A stretch of DNA of 64,000 nt from Gymnogyps californianus (taxonomy: Eukaryota > Chordata > Aves > Accipitriformes > Cathartidae). This document shows positions 1-14,639 of the stretch, piece by piece. The notes beneath the pieces are model-generated. The model was not told the origin of the DNA. It saw nothing but the letters and a program-made list of their open reading frames with translations, and made no database searches. Location: NCBI RefSeq assembly GCF_018139145.2, contig NC_059482.1:12882294-12946293 (forward strand). Reading direction: 5' to 3'. The first letter of the stretch is position 1. Each line of letters starts with the position of its first letter. A program made the translations under genes and the position numbers.

Positions 1-3000
1 CATCTGGTGTGCTTTTTTCTGGTTTTGGAAGATATGGGCTTTTTGGGGAGGGATATAATATATAAAAGATGGAAATGTCCTCTTTTTGACTAAGGTACTG
101 TAATTCTCACGACATGAAAAGTAGCTCAAAGAAAAATCTGACTGGCCCCCTATCCTTCTTCCTTGTTTCCTACAGAGCTGTATCCAAGACATGCTTTATA
201 GGTGACTGCATACATCATGCAGTGCTCTAAGTGTGTCTTTACAAGTATCCTGAACGCTGCTTGAGTATGGAAATTACCGACAAAAGAAATTAAGAGCAGG
301 AACCCCATGATTAGACTAATGCATTGATCAAGTCAATTCTTCTCTGTTTCACTGCCAACACACCACATATAAAAGCGTCATTAAAGAAACTTTGCTGTCT
401 CTCCTACTAATGGTCTACAATTTGAGCATGCCCAGATGATTGACAGGCTGTGCCAGGGCTGCCTGTGTTGTCTGAAAAAGCCACATCGGATCAGCGGAAG
501 CTTAAAGCAGAGCATAAATTATAGATATATGTCTGTTTCTTTGATGATGTGAGACTAGTAGGTGCATCCCACTTCCATCACACAGAGAACCACACTTTCA
601 TGCAGCTTTTTCACTTTGTCACATCACATTTGAAAAAACAACAGTGAAAACATAAATGTTCTATTTTTTTTAACAAACAGCCTGTTCAAAGCCAGTTTTG
701 AAGTTCTTCACTTTCTGAATTAATTAAATATAAAATAAGTGTTAAATTGCAAAGTCCAATGCAGCGAGGATTGTTGCTTATTTTCTATATCTATTTGTCA
801 TTACTGTTAACTGTTATACATGTTTCTGAACCAGAGCTACTGAACTGGAATGCTCTTCGCATTTTGACCATTCAAAACAAAGGTGTTTAGAAGGCACTGA
901 AAAGGGAGATTCTTTTGCTTTGTAAATTTTATTGTGAAAAGCTGATATAATTTTATTACTTCTAAATTATAGAATCTTCAGTAATATTATAACAATGAAT
1001 TTGGGGCTCAATATAATCTTTATAATTATCAAGCATAAGTATGTGTAATATATTTATATAATAAAAGAGAGAGAGATCGTCATTATAATCTTACCCTTCC
1101 AACATGAGGAATACTGCAGACTTATTGTAATATTAACAGATAAAATGCTACCTAGTTTGTTGATGTCATTTCTTTACCAGAACAAAAATCTCCATTATAG
1201 ATTAATTTATGAATTTGATGGTTGTGGCTAATCGTCAGCCAAAAATAATAATGCATTAGTGTTCAGTCATATAGTAATTACTCTAGAAATGCCTTCTACA
1301 TTTGCAATTTCAACAAAACGCTTAAAATATAATACTAGACAGATACAGGATAGATCCATTACATACTTCTGAGGTACTGCGGAAGAGAGACTTGATAGCA
1401 CTTGACCGAAAATGTTTATATTTTTTTTAGTGTGGCATTTTGTTTCAAGTATTTAGTATTTTAGAATTTCCTTGTTGTCATTGAACTTGCTCTTCATCTC
1501 TACTGTAATGTTTCCTTTTATGCTTTGCTGATGTCCAGTTTTATTTCATAGAAATAGCTTATTGAGTAAAGCATAATTGTACTTCGTAAAATACTCATCT
1601 TGTATCACTTCTTTTAGAGATCAGACATTTCCTTTTCCCATAAGGTCTAAAGATCTGTAAGTTGACATAATTCTGCACGAATCACTCTGGTAGTGTGACT
1701 TAGACTGTCCAAATTCCCCTTGGACTGTGGCCTCTGTAACTGTGCCATCACTCACTTAACTTCACCTTATCTTTAAATAAGTTTAACCAGAAGGGACTTG
1801 TTCAACTCACCACCTCTTGAGTAATGTGAATTATTTATATGATCTTCATATGTGTTTGTTAAGCTATATACAGTAAGCCTAAGTGTAACTGTTTATTCTG
1901 TTCATCCATAAGTGTGTTACCCCAAGCTTTGAACTCAGGCTAGCCGCAATAAAAATCTCTCTTTTTTGCTGTTCTTTGATGGAAATCGACATAATTTTTT
2001 CATGTTGTACAATGGCAGCAGTGTTGTTTCAGACGGGCACATTACCACCGGAATGCATAAAGAGACATTTCACATGTTCAGTGTTGTTGTGTTGCCACTT
2101 TCCAGACCACCCTCCCCTACTGCTTTGCAGAGCTGAATGTACAGGAAACTGTATACCACCATGTCTTACAATATAAATATGCCGCTGTAATGGCTACTGT
2201 GGAAGTGATGATTAGAATAGTCCTTTTTTATCAATTCACTACTTCGCTTGAGGAGCTATTAAGGTCTGTACAGGAATGTTAAACATTGTGAAATAAGAAT
2301 TCTGTAAAGCAGTCCTGTTAGCTACTTAAAAGAACCTCAGTTAAAATGGAAATAAACTAAAACAAACACACTGAAATTCAGTACTAAAATGGATTCTCCA
2401 AAAAAGACCAACTAGTGAAAATTACATTGAAAGCGCCATGTATTTATAGGTGATACTAAAGAGCTATACACACGGTCTGTTCAGAGGCAATATTTTTGGT
2501 GGCAGACAGTTGCACCAGTACTAGTCTAAAATCTTTAAAAGGGGATGGAAACAATAATTTTTCTAACTTATACTAGTAAGCTTTGGTTTTCTTTAGTACC
2601 TCTGCTTTGCATTTGAAATTTGTCCAGAACAGCAGTGTTTACACATGTCCTGTTAGAAGTAATGCCAGAGGGACCTCAAAGCCATGAGTCTTGTTCCATT
2701 CTTCTTTGGTTGATTTTCCTCAAACATAAGATATTTTAACACCTCTATAGATCATAGGATGAATAGAGTCTACAGAATCAAACATTGTACCTCTTTCAGC
2801 ATTAAGTGTGCTCAGGTTAGAACTTGCTTAATTTATGAGCTGTGAGGCAGCCATGAAACTATGGGTAGGCATATTTTTAGAACAGATTTCATTTTTCAGA
2901 AATAAGAGAATTTTATTCTGTTGTTTTTTTTCAGAACTAAGAGAGGTTTTTTCTGTTCTTTTCTGGTTTTTTACCAGAACTAAGGTTTTTTTCTTTCTTT

Positions 3001-6000
3001 TCTTGGGGGTTTCCCCCCCACCCTGCTTTCTCTGGAATGCTTGTATCTTCTCGTGTACAGTGGGTTTCCTCCTTGGCAAAGCAGCTTCATATGTTTCATG
3101 GTTTTCTGCTCTTCTGAACCGGAACATGCTCTTGTGTGCTGCTAAGAGCACATAGCTTTGGAGGATCTGCAAAAGACAAGATGTGTCATGCATCCCTTTC
3201 TGAGGTCTATTTCTGACAGTCCCTTGAAACCAATTCAAAACTCTCCCTAATTATAATAGGACAGGTTTGTGTCTGCTTTCAGTCAATAAAGCTTTGTTCT
3301 GCCTCAGGGATTTTACTTGTACCTGATTATATAATGGAGGGTAGAAGAAGCAGGCAATAGTAATTTTAATCCCTGACTATCTTTCATTCAAATAAAAGGT
3401 GCAAAGAGATTGATTGAAAGGAAGAAATATGCATATGGTACTACTAAAGGAAACATTCTACACTGAGAAGTTCTGCTGGGTGGAACACTGAGCTCCCCCT
3501 CTATTTTCCCTTTTTTAAACGTTTTGGGGTTTGATATTGGACAAAAAGACAGTATGTTTTAAATGGTAGCCCTCCTCTATTCAGAAAGCTGCAGTACATT
3601 GCAGGAAGCATCCAACACATGGTGTGCAGCTCTGGGCTGAAGGCTGTCAGTTCCAGCAGCAAGTACTGCTCAGACGCACTCAGTACTCCCAGTGCACAGA
3701 CCCACGTGTCCTGGAAGTTGGGAAATGTTAAGGTCAAGCAAGCAGCTGTCTACTGCGTTTAGTGATATGTGGAAGTGGAGGAGGTTTGGATCAGACTGGA
3801 CCTTCTACCTTTTCAGGCTCTGGCAATAATTAAGGGTATTGCTTTTGGTACTTCAAACACTGCCTCTGTAGTGAATGATATAGCAAATGGCTTGTGATGG
3901 GAATTTAATCAAATGAAACAGATGGGAGGGTAGGACTGGCCTAAACTGAACAACTGGTTAAAAAACCCACAAAACCAAACCACTCACTACTATATTGAAG
4001 CAAGCCTGGTTTTTGTGATCCCTGTTATTCACTTTATAGCTTTCTTGGGGTATTTAGTTCTAGACTTGGAAGCTTGAGGTTTCCTTCTGTCAAAGCGGTG
4101 CTGAAAAGCTGACACTTATGTATAAAGTTTTAAACACAGCATGGTAATTTTTCTGTTGTTAACACAGTGTATCTTTTAATTTTTTGATAGTCTTTCTAAA
4201 AATAATAAAAATGGTACTGTAACTTAGGAAACAGGCTAGATCTTTTCTTGATAAAACTGTTCCAGAAGCCAATGTCTTCAGACAAAACAATTCTAGCTCT
4301 GCATCCTGTGATGAATGGTTGGTTATCCTATTGTCAGATCTGCGTCTAAAAATTAAAATAAAAAGGGATACAGTAGGGAGGAAGGGGAACTACATTAACA
4401 TATTGAGATTCATGTTTTTATTGTGCAGCTCTAAAAGGAAGGAGTATTTATTGCTCACAGAGAAATTAATTTCTCAAGGTACTCAACTCACAAACTGATA
4501 ACAACAGATCAGCCTTACAGTGCTCCTCAAGACTCGGTTCTGCAACCCATAACTTAGAGTCAAGAGTGGGAAACCAGGAGCAATAAAGGAGCAAAAGCAT
4601 TCTCCTTACTTTTTGTATCTGGGTCATCTTAATTGATCCCAGCAGACTTCCTCATTGCTGGACTACCTCAGTCAACCCACCTACATCCTCACCTGGAGGA
4701 ACTTGTCTCTTTTCCTAGCAGCTGAGGCAATACCTTTGGGGAAGAAAAGGTTTCCTCTGTTACTCCAGGGAAGATTTTTAACCTCATCATTGCCATATAC
4801 ATTGCTGGGCAGTCACCATCACAAAGAAATGACAAACCAATACTTATACCTCCCAACCCACAATATGTTCATTTGTACTTCTAGAAAGGAAGTTGTGTAC
4901 TCTACAGCTGGAATAGCTATACATTTAATTGGGTTTCTTACTGTTTCATGCACTTAGCTCAGTCTTTAATGTCTTTCTGAAAAATTTGGTTAGCAAGAGC
5001 AGTAACTACAATGCCTTTAAAATATGTACAGTTTTAAAATACGGACCGCTGGTCTGAACTGATTGAACCTTTGCTGAAACAGACAAAAGGTCACTCTCAA
5101 CCTGAATAGTAAATGTTGAGGTTAGAAAAATTTTTGTATAGTTGTTGCTGTAGAACTTGTTTGTGTGTGAAGTTACATATTTCTAGGTGGAAGAAATACT
5201 GCAAAAAATCCTATAGCCGTTTAATAAGTATAGTATCTTTTGCAGCATTTTAGCCAAGTATCTAAAATCAGGAAGCATTAAAATCTCTTTAAGACCACTT
5301 GTGTACAATTTTTGCTTTCAAGTCTGGATATTTAAGTGAAATTCAGATGAGTTGTATCTGAACTTGTAGGTGCTTACACACTTTTCCAAGCATTTTTAGT
5401 TTTATTACTTGAAAATGCCTTACCATTGTCTTTTCATAATAATCCATATTATTTAGTGGCTCCAAATGATCATGAAAGATTCATTTATTTGTTTTGCGCA
5501 GCTATACTTCTCTTCTGTGTCTTCACATTCCATAATAATCTCATAAGAGTTTTTACATCTGTATATATACCTGGATGACATGATGGTGATATTCTCTTTA
5601 GGTGAAAAGGAATAACTGTGGAAACTGGTAACTCTCTTAACTTTCAGTTTTCCTCTCAGACTAATTTGGAAATGGCAAAAAGTGATTACTACCTGAAAAA
5701 ATTTTGGTGCTCTAAATGTGAGCCTTGGTTCACCCCTTTCTGATGTCTTTCCTTGTCTATTGCATCTATTCCTGAAATATCAGAATACAAATGCATTAAC
5801 ATTCAGATTACATCTGCTGAAGTCACAGCATTTGAATAATTCCAAATTAAGGATAGTGACTTATCGTGTCCTTAGTCTAGTGGTCCTCAAATACTAACTT
5901 GTTCAACTGTCATGATGTAACACCATACTACAGGCTGGACTTAAATACTAAATATTTTAAAAGTCTGTAGTAGTGCTGTTCTGAGCATTATACTGCTCCT

Positions 6001-9000
6001 GTGTTCACCTTTTTTTTTGTTTTTTTTGTCAGTGGAACTAGTAGTGAAACTAAAGACCAAGAAATAAAGTATGCTTTTAGCAGTATCTCACAGGCAACCA
6101 TATGATACACTTTCCTCTAAATCCAGTCTTACTGTTTGGGGCTTTTTTGTTATCAGTGTTTCAGGTGTTCACTTTTCTCCAGAGCACTCCTATACTAGCT
6201 GTTCAAGCAGCCTGTGCAGTTTAAGGGAGCTTGCTGAGTGTTGCCAGCAATATTCAGCACCAGAGAGAAGGGAACTGAGCAGTACATCCTGCCACACACG
6301 GGGCAGCCGCTGTACTGGATGGAGCACTCAGTCCTAGCTGTGCAACCAGTGACTGCAGCCAGTAAGTATTCTTCCTCTAGCTTCCTTGGCATTTCTAACA
6401 TCTGCAAGTTTAGTGCATACATATAAAATGTTAAGGGTGTGCATTTTTCCACTTCCCATAGCTGCACAACTCTCCTGTGAGTCATTTACACTTACCTAGT
6501 TAAGATAAAAAAACCTTAATATCGTTCTTATCAGTTACAGTGATGCTAAAGAACAGAGCTTAGGATTTGTCAGAAGGAGGTACCAGTGTTTTTGTTACTT
6601 CTACCCCCAGTTAAGCTTTAACATTTTTGTGTAGAGAAGCTTTAACTTCTTTGTGCGTTTGAAGTCTGTTTAGTATAGTGAGCTTAGTTTCATACTACTG
6701 CAGTTCAGGCAGCAATCCTCTTGAAAAGATGAAAGGTAGAAACAATCATAGCTTTTGAGTCGTCATAGCTTTTAAGCAGTGATATAGCCAGCTTCTCGCT
6801 TCAACCAAGATGACACTCAAACCCAGTAAAATCTTCAAGAAGAAATGCATAGTGGACACCTATCCCACGTATAGAAAAGAACTGTGACGCTCACTAATGC
6901 TGCCTGCTTGCAACACTTAGCCTGTGAGAGGCTACTGAAACTGAAAACTCACAATTCCACATCTTATGCATTGACCCCCTGGAAAACAGTAAATTCTGAT
7001 GTGCATTAGAAAGCTGAAAACTGATTGTGTATGACAAATCTGTTAAAAGTACAATTTGAGATTTGGTGGGTAATTCTACAATCAGTGAAATGAAACAAAG
7101 GCTTGCTACTAAGCTTAACTATCCGTTGGAGGAATAAGGAGCCACATTTCCCTGCATCTTAATTTGAAAAGCAAAAATAAAGCAAAGCAGTGAGACACAA
7201 TCACATGTGGAATCAACACTTTTAAGAGGTAAGCTTAAAAAAGGAAATACAAGGTTGACTTGAGACTTCAGGAGCAGATCTGCATTATTCCATCAAGTTA
7301 CTTAGTTGGTTTAGTTTGTTTACGTCATATTAAATTGTGTTTGTATAGCTGATTAACAGAGGACAGTATAGAAGGTAGTCTGTTCTAGCACATGGCCTCA
7401 GAACCTGTTTACAGTTATAAAATCTCTATAGCCCAATGAGAAAAAAAAGGGATTGGTTTAAAGCATATAAGAGAAGTATGTTTGTGGTAATTCTGTGTCC
7501 ATCACAGAACAGCAAGCTGTCCTTGCTTGCTTTCTTCTAATGTCCACCAATAGAGTAGGTCTTCAAAGCTCTTCATTCAAGTCCTGTCCACGCTAACACT
7601 GGGAATAGGTGCCAACCTGCAAATACTGTACAAACACTGCTTGCCCTACTTAATTTTATTTTCATTCTTTAATGGCAATTTATAAGCAATTCTTGTAGGG
7701 AGATACTGTATTTTACTCCAGATTTAACTTTCTAAAGGGTTTTTCATTTCCCTTTCTTTTCAATATATGTTTAAAATATCCTGTCTAGAAATTATCCGGT
7801 ACTGCTGGTATTTCATTCTACTGAACTATTGTTTTCATTTTGAGAGTCGTCTTTTCCTTTCTTTTGAAATAAGACCTAGACTAAATACCAAAATTCTTTC
7901 ACTGCATATTATGGCTGAGTGCACTAAAATATAAAAACCTTGATTTAAGTATTTTTGTATTCAAAGATCATAGGCAAGTGTTCATTTGAAGGTTCAGTGG
8001 CATTTTGAAATGAGAACATCATACATAAAGATGTCAGAGATGGAGCCTCCCACAGTGAGGTTGAAAGAAAAAGAAGAACAGAATGAATAGAAGAGTTTCT
8101 AGGTTCCAAGGAATTTTAACATCTCATTACTTTAGATTACTCTACATATAATTTTCCAATATTTTGTATTATAGACTTTGAATGTATTGGTTAAAATTAC
8201 TTCATGCTTGACATCAATTTAGTCTTATTCATTATCTCCTTTAAATAAAACCTTAAAAATAGCTAGTTTCAGTAAGTGAGCAATTTTCTGATAGATGCAG
8301 ATTCTTCAACATTTCCAAAGTGAACTTACTGTAAATGAAAACAAACTAGGAGGTAGCAGTCCCTCAGCATTTCCTGTGCAATCTAGTATTATATGAATGT
8401 AAGTAGTTATAGTTTTTACTATGTTTTATTGCAGTTTATACTATATTTTATTGTATTCAAGATTTTCATAACCCCACAATTAAAGCTCTTGCTACGTAAT
8501 TAAACAATTCTGACTTTCTTTGTCTAATGACAATGATTGTGATGATATCATCTGGTATATATAGTCAATGCTTTGATCGGTGTTCATATGTCTTCAGTAA
8601 TCTAACAAACTGTGTCATAGAACTGTGGTTGCCTGAGGTAGGACTGGATTTTGAGCACAAGTGGAAGTATCGCTATATTTGGCCTAGTAGCTATCTTGAG
8701 CTATATCCAATAGTGAAACTGAGGTCACCAATGACCTCATCAGCCACAACTCTTCTTAATATTTGTGTGCATTTCCATCTCTCACTTCTATGACACAGCT
8801 GTAATCTGGCTGTAAACAAATGAGACATCAAATGAATGTCTTACTATATATTTTCTTCATTATCTCAAGTTTTTAAAAACATCCCATTAAAACATGTACC
8901 ATATGCTTTCTACCTTTGTACCAGTGTTTTAAAATTGTGATACTTGTGATCTTTGAAAGTTAGAAAGCAACTTCCATGTCTTTTCTAGATATCTAAATTA

Positions 9001-11520
9001 AGTAAATATTAAGTAAATATATAAAATCTTAGAGCTAGTTATCATATAGTCACATATCCAAAACTCCTATTGAAAATACCAAATATGTAACTACATGCAT
9101 TTATTTAAGACAAATACATCCATCATTTACTATGCAACCCTTTTTGTATTTGAAAGAGCTTATAGAAGTTAGTTAAACCCATAGGTGCATCCCTTCTGAC
9201 AGTGGAATTAAATATTGCAGTTGGTTTATATTGCTATTTCTATTTCTTATGCTATTTGGGGTTGTTTCCTAATGCTTGAGAGAAACTTTCTGTTCTAGAT
9301 ACACCACTAGAGAATACCACTCCATGCCCATTGCAAGAGAGTGCTTGGAGCTGAATGGAGGAGCAAAAGGGAGGAAGGAAATCTTAGAGGACAGAACTGC
9401 CTTCCATTTTCTTTCATGTCTGCTGGGAAAAAAATGCGATGATATCCTGTGAAGGATATCAGGCAGAGTTTCCTGTTGTTAATATGGTGAAGCACTGGGA
9501 GAAGCTCCCTAGAAAGTATTTATGTTGTCTTGTCCCAAAGAGATTTTAAGAACAGGTTCAATAATGTCTCTTAGTAAGGACTAGCTAGAGGTGAGATCCT
9601 CCTACAGTGCAGATGGGTGAATAGAGGGGAGTTCCTTAGAAATAATGGTCCTTTTGACACAATGAGAAATTTGGTGTCTGGTAATGCATGAGAAATTTTG
9701 AGAGTTTATATTAATCCGTCAGTTCAAAAATATTTGGGAAGCCCTGCTCTAGGTGGTCCTTCCTACTCACCATTTCAGCCACATTTTGATACCTGCCTGG
9801 CCTGCTTCAAATACAGCTAATTTACAGTGGCACTAGTGCAAGACACCAGCCATGCTCACACAGAGATCTTTGCTCCTTTTCTTTCCTTGACTCTTACAGA
9901 GCAGACTTATTTTCTTGGTGGAAGCAGGGGTTGGATAGATGGGCTCTTTGCTTTCTCAGATAAAAGGTAGGTGAAAAAAAGGGAGCCTTCCAGCTCACTG
10001 GGAAACACCACGATACCTGACTGGCTCCTGAGGAAAGCTCCCTCTTCAGGGGACTGTCCGTGCCTTGGGGAGAGGTGTATCACAGCAAAAGCAAGTGCCT
10101 AGGGCAGGCCTGCAGGGTTCCCCTGCCAGCACGCTCTGGCTGCCCTTCTCTGCCTGCCAGTTGGGAATGTCTGTGCTCTGCTGTCGAAGGACATGTGCTG
10201 GGACCCCTTGGTAGCTCAGTGGCACACCAGACCAGAGGGAAGAAAGGAGGGAATGAGCTGTTTAAAAGGAAACCCACTGAAAAAGCCTGACAGAGGAAAA
10301 AAAAAAATCAGACGCAAAAGAGAAAGATAAATACAATCTGAAAGAGTGAGAATGGACTGAAATTGCTAGTGAGTAGTTTAGTCTCAGTCCCACAAAAAAA
10401 CCATGCCTTGGCACCTGAAAGCTGAGATAGTCACTCACAACAGTGTAAGCCTAATGTAAAAATGCAGCCTTTCCAAACCGGTAACATTTCAAAACCCTCT
10501 CCTGTCTTGTACAGTACTTTATTCCTCCTCCTCTTCTACTAGCTTCTGAACAGAGTTTTGCTTGCTTATTATAGGCAATGTTGCTGGTTTTTACAATTTT
10601 ATCATGACCTTCGAGGTATCTGATGCTTTATTTAAACCCTCAGCTCCTGCAAATGCAAAAAGAATTTTTTTAAAGGTAAGACAAAACTTTCTAGGTCTCA
10701 TGATTATGTAGGAAGCTTGAAAGTGTGATCCCAAAAATATACCTTAAGACTAAATCCCTCAACATTCAGAAGTCATCATGTGAATATAAAGAACCCAAGT
10801 GTGCTGGGGATTTCTATTTCTTGTTTCTTGGATTTTTTCTAATCTCATAGTTATTACGCCTGTTTTCAGGATTTTGAGAAATCCAGTTGATGATCTGTCA
10901 AATTTTGGAGCAGTGCATATACTGAATGAAGGTTGTAATATTTCTACTACAGCTTCAAGCCCTAGTGAAAAAATATGACAGGGACTTCTCCCTGGAAACC
11001 AGTGGTAAGACATTTGGCATCTCCTGGCTAATGCTCTCCAGTATATCAAGCAAATTAAAAACAGACAAGAAACTAAAAACCATAGAGCAATTACTTCTTA
11101 AAACTTGCCATTTGCTTTAGATGCCTACAGTATTTTCCACTTAGACCACTTGGTAGAATCTCCTGTGTTTGGTAGAAACTTTACAAAAAAGTTTGTTTGA
11201 TGTTTTAAAATCTTTGGCTTATTTGATAAATGGAAAACATGCAGATTTTTGCCTAAGTGTGAAAATGAGTAACAGCATCATCTGCCCTGATTGCATTTCC
11301 ATACTGATTCTGACAATAAATCGATTGCCTTTATTATATATTTCTTCCCCAACTTGCCTTTGTGACCAGGCCCGTGACTGAAAACTCTGTTCCTATGTTT
11401 GGAGAGGGCAGGAGCAGAACACAGATTTTCAGATTTCCTTTAAGCAAGTTACTTTTCTAGCCCTTTTCCTCATGAAGATAACTCTGAAAATCCTTACTAA
11501 AACTAACTGAGAAGGTTGAA
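1..11520. other. Gene desert, left part
   Basis: AT-rich unique sequence with no supported gene, RNA gene or recognisable transposon. Open frames are short (all under 140 codons) and have no domain, signal or family resemblance. Minor features are the triplicated repeat at 2897, T-rich tracts at about 6010-6030, and a TTAAGTAAATA duplication near 9000. Confidence 0.7.
2897..3003. repeat. Imperfect triplicated tandem repeat
   Basis: Three copies of a 35-43 bp unit begin with CAGAA(A/C)TAAG and continue into T-rich tails, starting at 2897, 2932 and 2975. It is minisatellite-like. It creates opposing short open frames at 2828-3238 that I do not regard as genes. Confidence 0.6.
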
Positions 11521-11546
11521 AGCTTGCCTCAGGTTTCCCGTGTCCA

Positions 11547-11561
11547 CCCCCCCCCCCCCCC
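11547..11561 (+). repeat. C homopolymer run (15)
   Basis: An uninterrupted C tract. It is slippage-prone and may be a sequencing or assembly weak point. Confidence 0.95.
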
Positions 11562-11846
11562 AAGCTCATTCAGAACGATACAGAAGCCTCCTAGGATTGG
11601 GCTTTGGGGTCTGCAGGCTGTTCAAATCGAAGGCCAAATCCTCAGAGGTGCTGAGCAGCTCCAGCTCCAGATTTGGCTTCTTGTTAGTCGTGGCTTCCAG
11701 CAACATCTGCAGCTCCTACAGGGATCAAGACTTAGTGGCTCTTTGCAACTCCCAACAGGCATTTGTTCAGGGGTGATGCATTTTTATACTTAAGTTGCAC
11801 TTGCAGTAGGATGTTTTCAAAAGACTGTCTGGCATGTAATAGCTAA

Positions 11847-11928
11847 GATCCTTTATATATTGCTAAAGATCCTTTACATGTAGCTAAATATTATGAAGAA
11901 TCAGGGTCTTAACATCAGGGTCTTAACA
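11847..11928 (+). repeat. Two adjacent short imperfect duplications
   Basis: AGATCCTTTATATATTGCTAA is followed directly by AGATCCTTTACATGTAGCTAA. About 10 bp later, ATCAGGGTCTTAAC occurs twice in tandem. These are local slippage-type duplications. Confidence 0.7.
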
Positions 11929-12574
11929 CAGTCAGTTAAAGCACCCTGGTTCTGTTTGCAGTCTCAACTTGACAGTTCGCTTGCTTGGGAAGGAATGTAT
12001 TTTGGGGAACCTCAAGCCTAAATTATTTCCTGGTTTGATGTCTCCTCTCCAGCAGTAAACACAATTTCACTTGAAGTGGTCGACTGTATGATCCAGCACC
12101 CCTCCCCCACTCCTGTCCTTGTCACAATCACCTCTCTAAATGCTTTATTCATTACATTTTCATTGTCTTGAATTTATGCACTGAGGAAAGTGGGCTCCTA
12201 ACATTACGAATGTTGCTTTCAGTCTGCTTAGCATGTCATTTTGCTGCCACAAACAGAACTTTCCTCTCTCCCTCAGGTATTTTCTGCTGAGAAGCTTGAT
12301 TCCAGTTTCTGTTTTCTGTTCCACATCCAAATATTCTCCATTTTATATCCCCGTCTTTTAGTGAAATCTATAAAAGGTTGCTAAAGGGAAGGATAAAATG
12401 TTGTAACACATACAGCCATGACAAACCTGTGATATCTGGTTCTGGTCACACGCTGGTATAAGCTGGCAATAACTGGTGATATCAATAATTACCCAAACTT
12501 ACATAAAGCAAACTGGAGAAGCAACATGCCACTTGTTATATAGAAGCTTACATAGCCTACACATGCGTATAATA

Positions 12575-12602
12575 TGTGTGTGTGCACGTGTGTGTGTGTG
12601 TA
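12575..12602 (+). repeat. (TG)n microsatellite, interrupted
   Basis: TG dinucleotides are interrupted by CACG in the middle. A short TAATA repeat follows at about 12716-12738. Confidence 0.9.
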
Positions 12603-12734
12603 GGCAGACATCAGTAACTGCAATTCAAGAAGTTTACAAGAATACCAAATTTCCAATAAAAACCTGTTCCTGAAAAATCATGACTTCTTACTAATGCAAA
12701 AGTAAAGGTGATCTGAATAATAATATAATATAAT

Positions 12735-12900
12735 ATATTGACTTTATATAGTGATCTTGGTGAATGTATCTCAACATTTTCTAAGCTGAATCATTAACTC
12801 TGTTTTACAGATGAAGACATAAAGTTGAAGTGAGCTGCCCAGGTTCATGCTGCAGGTAAGTGGTACAGCTCAGAATAGTCCAGAGAACTGTCTGGAGAAC
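12735..12900 (+). repeat. MIR-like SINE fragment
   Basis: The core 'ctgttttacagatgaagacataaagttgaagtgagctgcccaggttcatgctgcaggtaagtgg' matches the MIR core and its 'aagtgacttgcccaaggtca' region. It is diverged and carries a chance donor-like GTAAGT. Confidence 0.8.
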
Positions 12901-14639
12901 TCTTTTGGCTCCCTTATATTTACCTTAGAAGTCTTCAAACAGTAAAATGAAAGAGAAGGGGACATGAGAGGAAATTAAACCATATAAAGATAACTAGTCA
13001 GCCAACTCTTCCTTCTCAAAAACACAAAATAAAAGTTGCATTCAATCCCAACAAGCCCAGATGTCACCAATTAAGAGCAAAAGTAGGAACAGACAATTCA
13101 GGCCTTTTGTTGTTGTTTTTTAAAGTAGCTTTTCTATTGAAGCCATATACATACATACTACACAGATCAGACTAATAATACACATTTCCAACTTCTAGTC
13201 TTTCTTTGTGATAACACTCTGTTCTGTGTTTGCCAAACAAAAGCTTAAATACAAATAAAAATCAGAGTACTAAATGACAAATTCCAGCACTAAGAAATTG
13301 AATAAACGAGCAAATCATATCCCATATCAAAATTTCCAACAATGGTACTGTACATAAAGAAATAAAACAAGCTAAGAAGAATTTCCATTCTTTTCCAATG
13401 ATACTTGACACTCAAGTGTTTTACTCTTTTCAAAATACTAAGAGAGAATTAGGCTATTTTTTGTGTAAAAAGTTCATATGGCTATTTATTTACCTCCTTG
13501 CAAATCTGAGTGCTCTACTGTGTAACTTACAAAAGCAGTATGCATGGGGCTTTTTAGCTACCTAGCTTTCTCTGGAAAGAGCTGGGCCTGAATGCAAAAG
13601 GCAAGTCAAAATGTGGCAATGTTGGCTATTGCTGTGCATAATTTGTAGGCTTGGGCTCTGGAGTGGAAACTGAACTTTGTTGTAGACATGTAGTCTCCAC
13701 GAACAGCACATGGAGAGAGAAGATGCTTTATAGGAGCTACAGAAACTCCCTGGCTGCACAGAGTCACCTGGAGGAGTCTGAGGCTAGCCAGGAAAGTGCT
13801 GAGGCAAGGGATGTGTGGTAATGCCCCCTGCCAGGCTGGTGATCCGAAGGAAAACGTATGCGGTGGGGCTGTACATGTTATTTTTCTGTCAAATTTGTCC
13901 CACTGCATAGCAGGACCACAAGGCTTTGGGTGGGGAGAGCAAGCCTCTCTTCACAGCAACAGCCTGAAAGCTAGTTTAGGCTTTAGTGTGTTGTGAAACC
14001 CTACCCTTATGCTTCAAAAACCTCATTCTCTTATAGCAATGTAGGTCCGATGGAGCTCTATTAGAGTAAATTATGTAAATCTGGTCTTGGGGAAGGGAGA
14101 CTAGTTCCCAGCATTCAAACATAATGAAACACATGCATACACCACATGTATGTGCTGGCATTAAACGTCCATTCACAGATTCTACTCCTCGACTGGCATT
14201 ATGGAAATATTCATTCAGGTTCATCCCTCCTTTCCAAAAATAAACCTGGGACTGATTATAGTTTTGCACTGAAATCATGTGAAACTCATGGGTTTGAGTC
14301 CAGAGGAAACATGGGAGTTTCTTGTTGAGATTTTAAGTTCACTTGAATTTGAAACTCAGAATGAAACTTGGGGAGGGAGAGAGTGAACACACACAGATCC
14401 ACAGGAAAGGATATGTTCAAACAAACCCTCATGAAATGCAGCTGCCAATGGCTGTAGAAGAAATCCTTACTCAAAAAATGAAAACAAATCAAAACACATT
14501 CCTCTCTCTTGAAAGTCTGACTCTTAACGCTACCAAAAATCCCTCTTTCCACTCTGGGCAATGCCATTTGTTAAAAAAAACAGAAAATGCGTAATGTTTT
14601 GCCCAACAAAATGTCCCTATAGCAGCTCTAAAAGCAGAG

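Noticed and set aside
12850..12860. Donor-like GTAAGT at a possible exon end
   Set aside because: It lies inside the MIR core, where the 'gtaagtgg' motif is part of the SINE.
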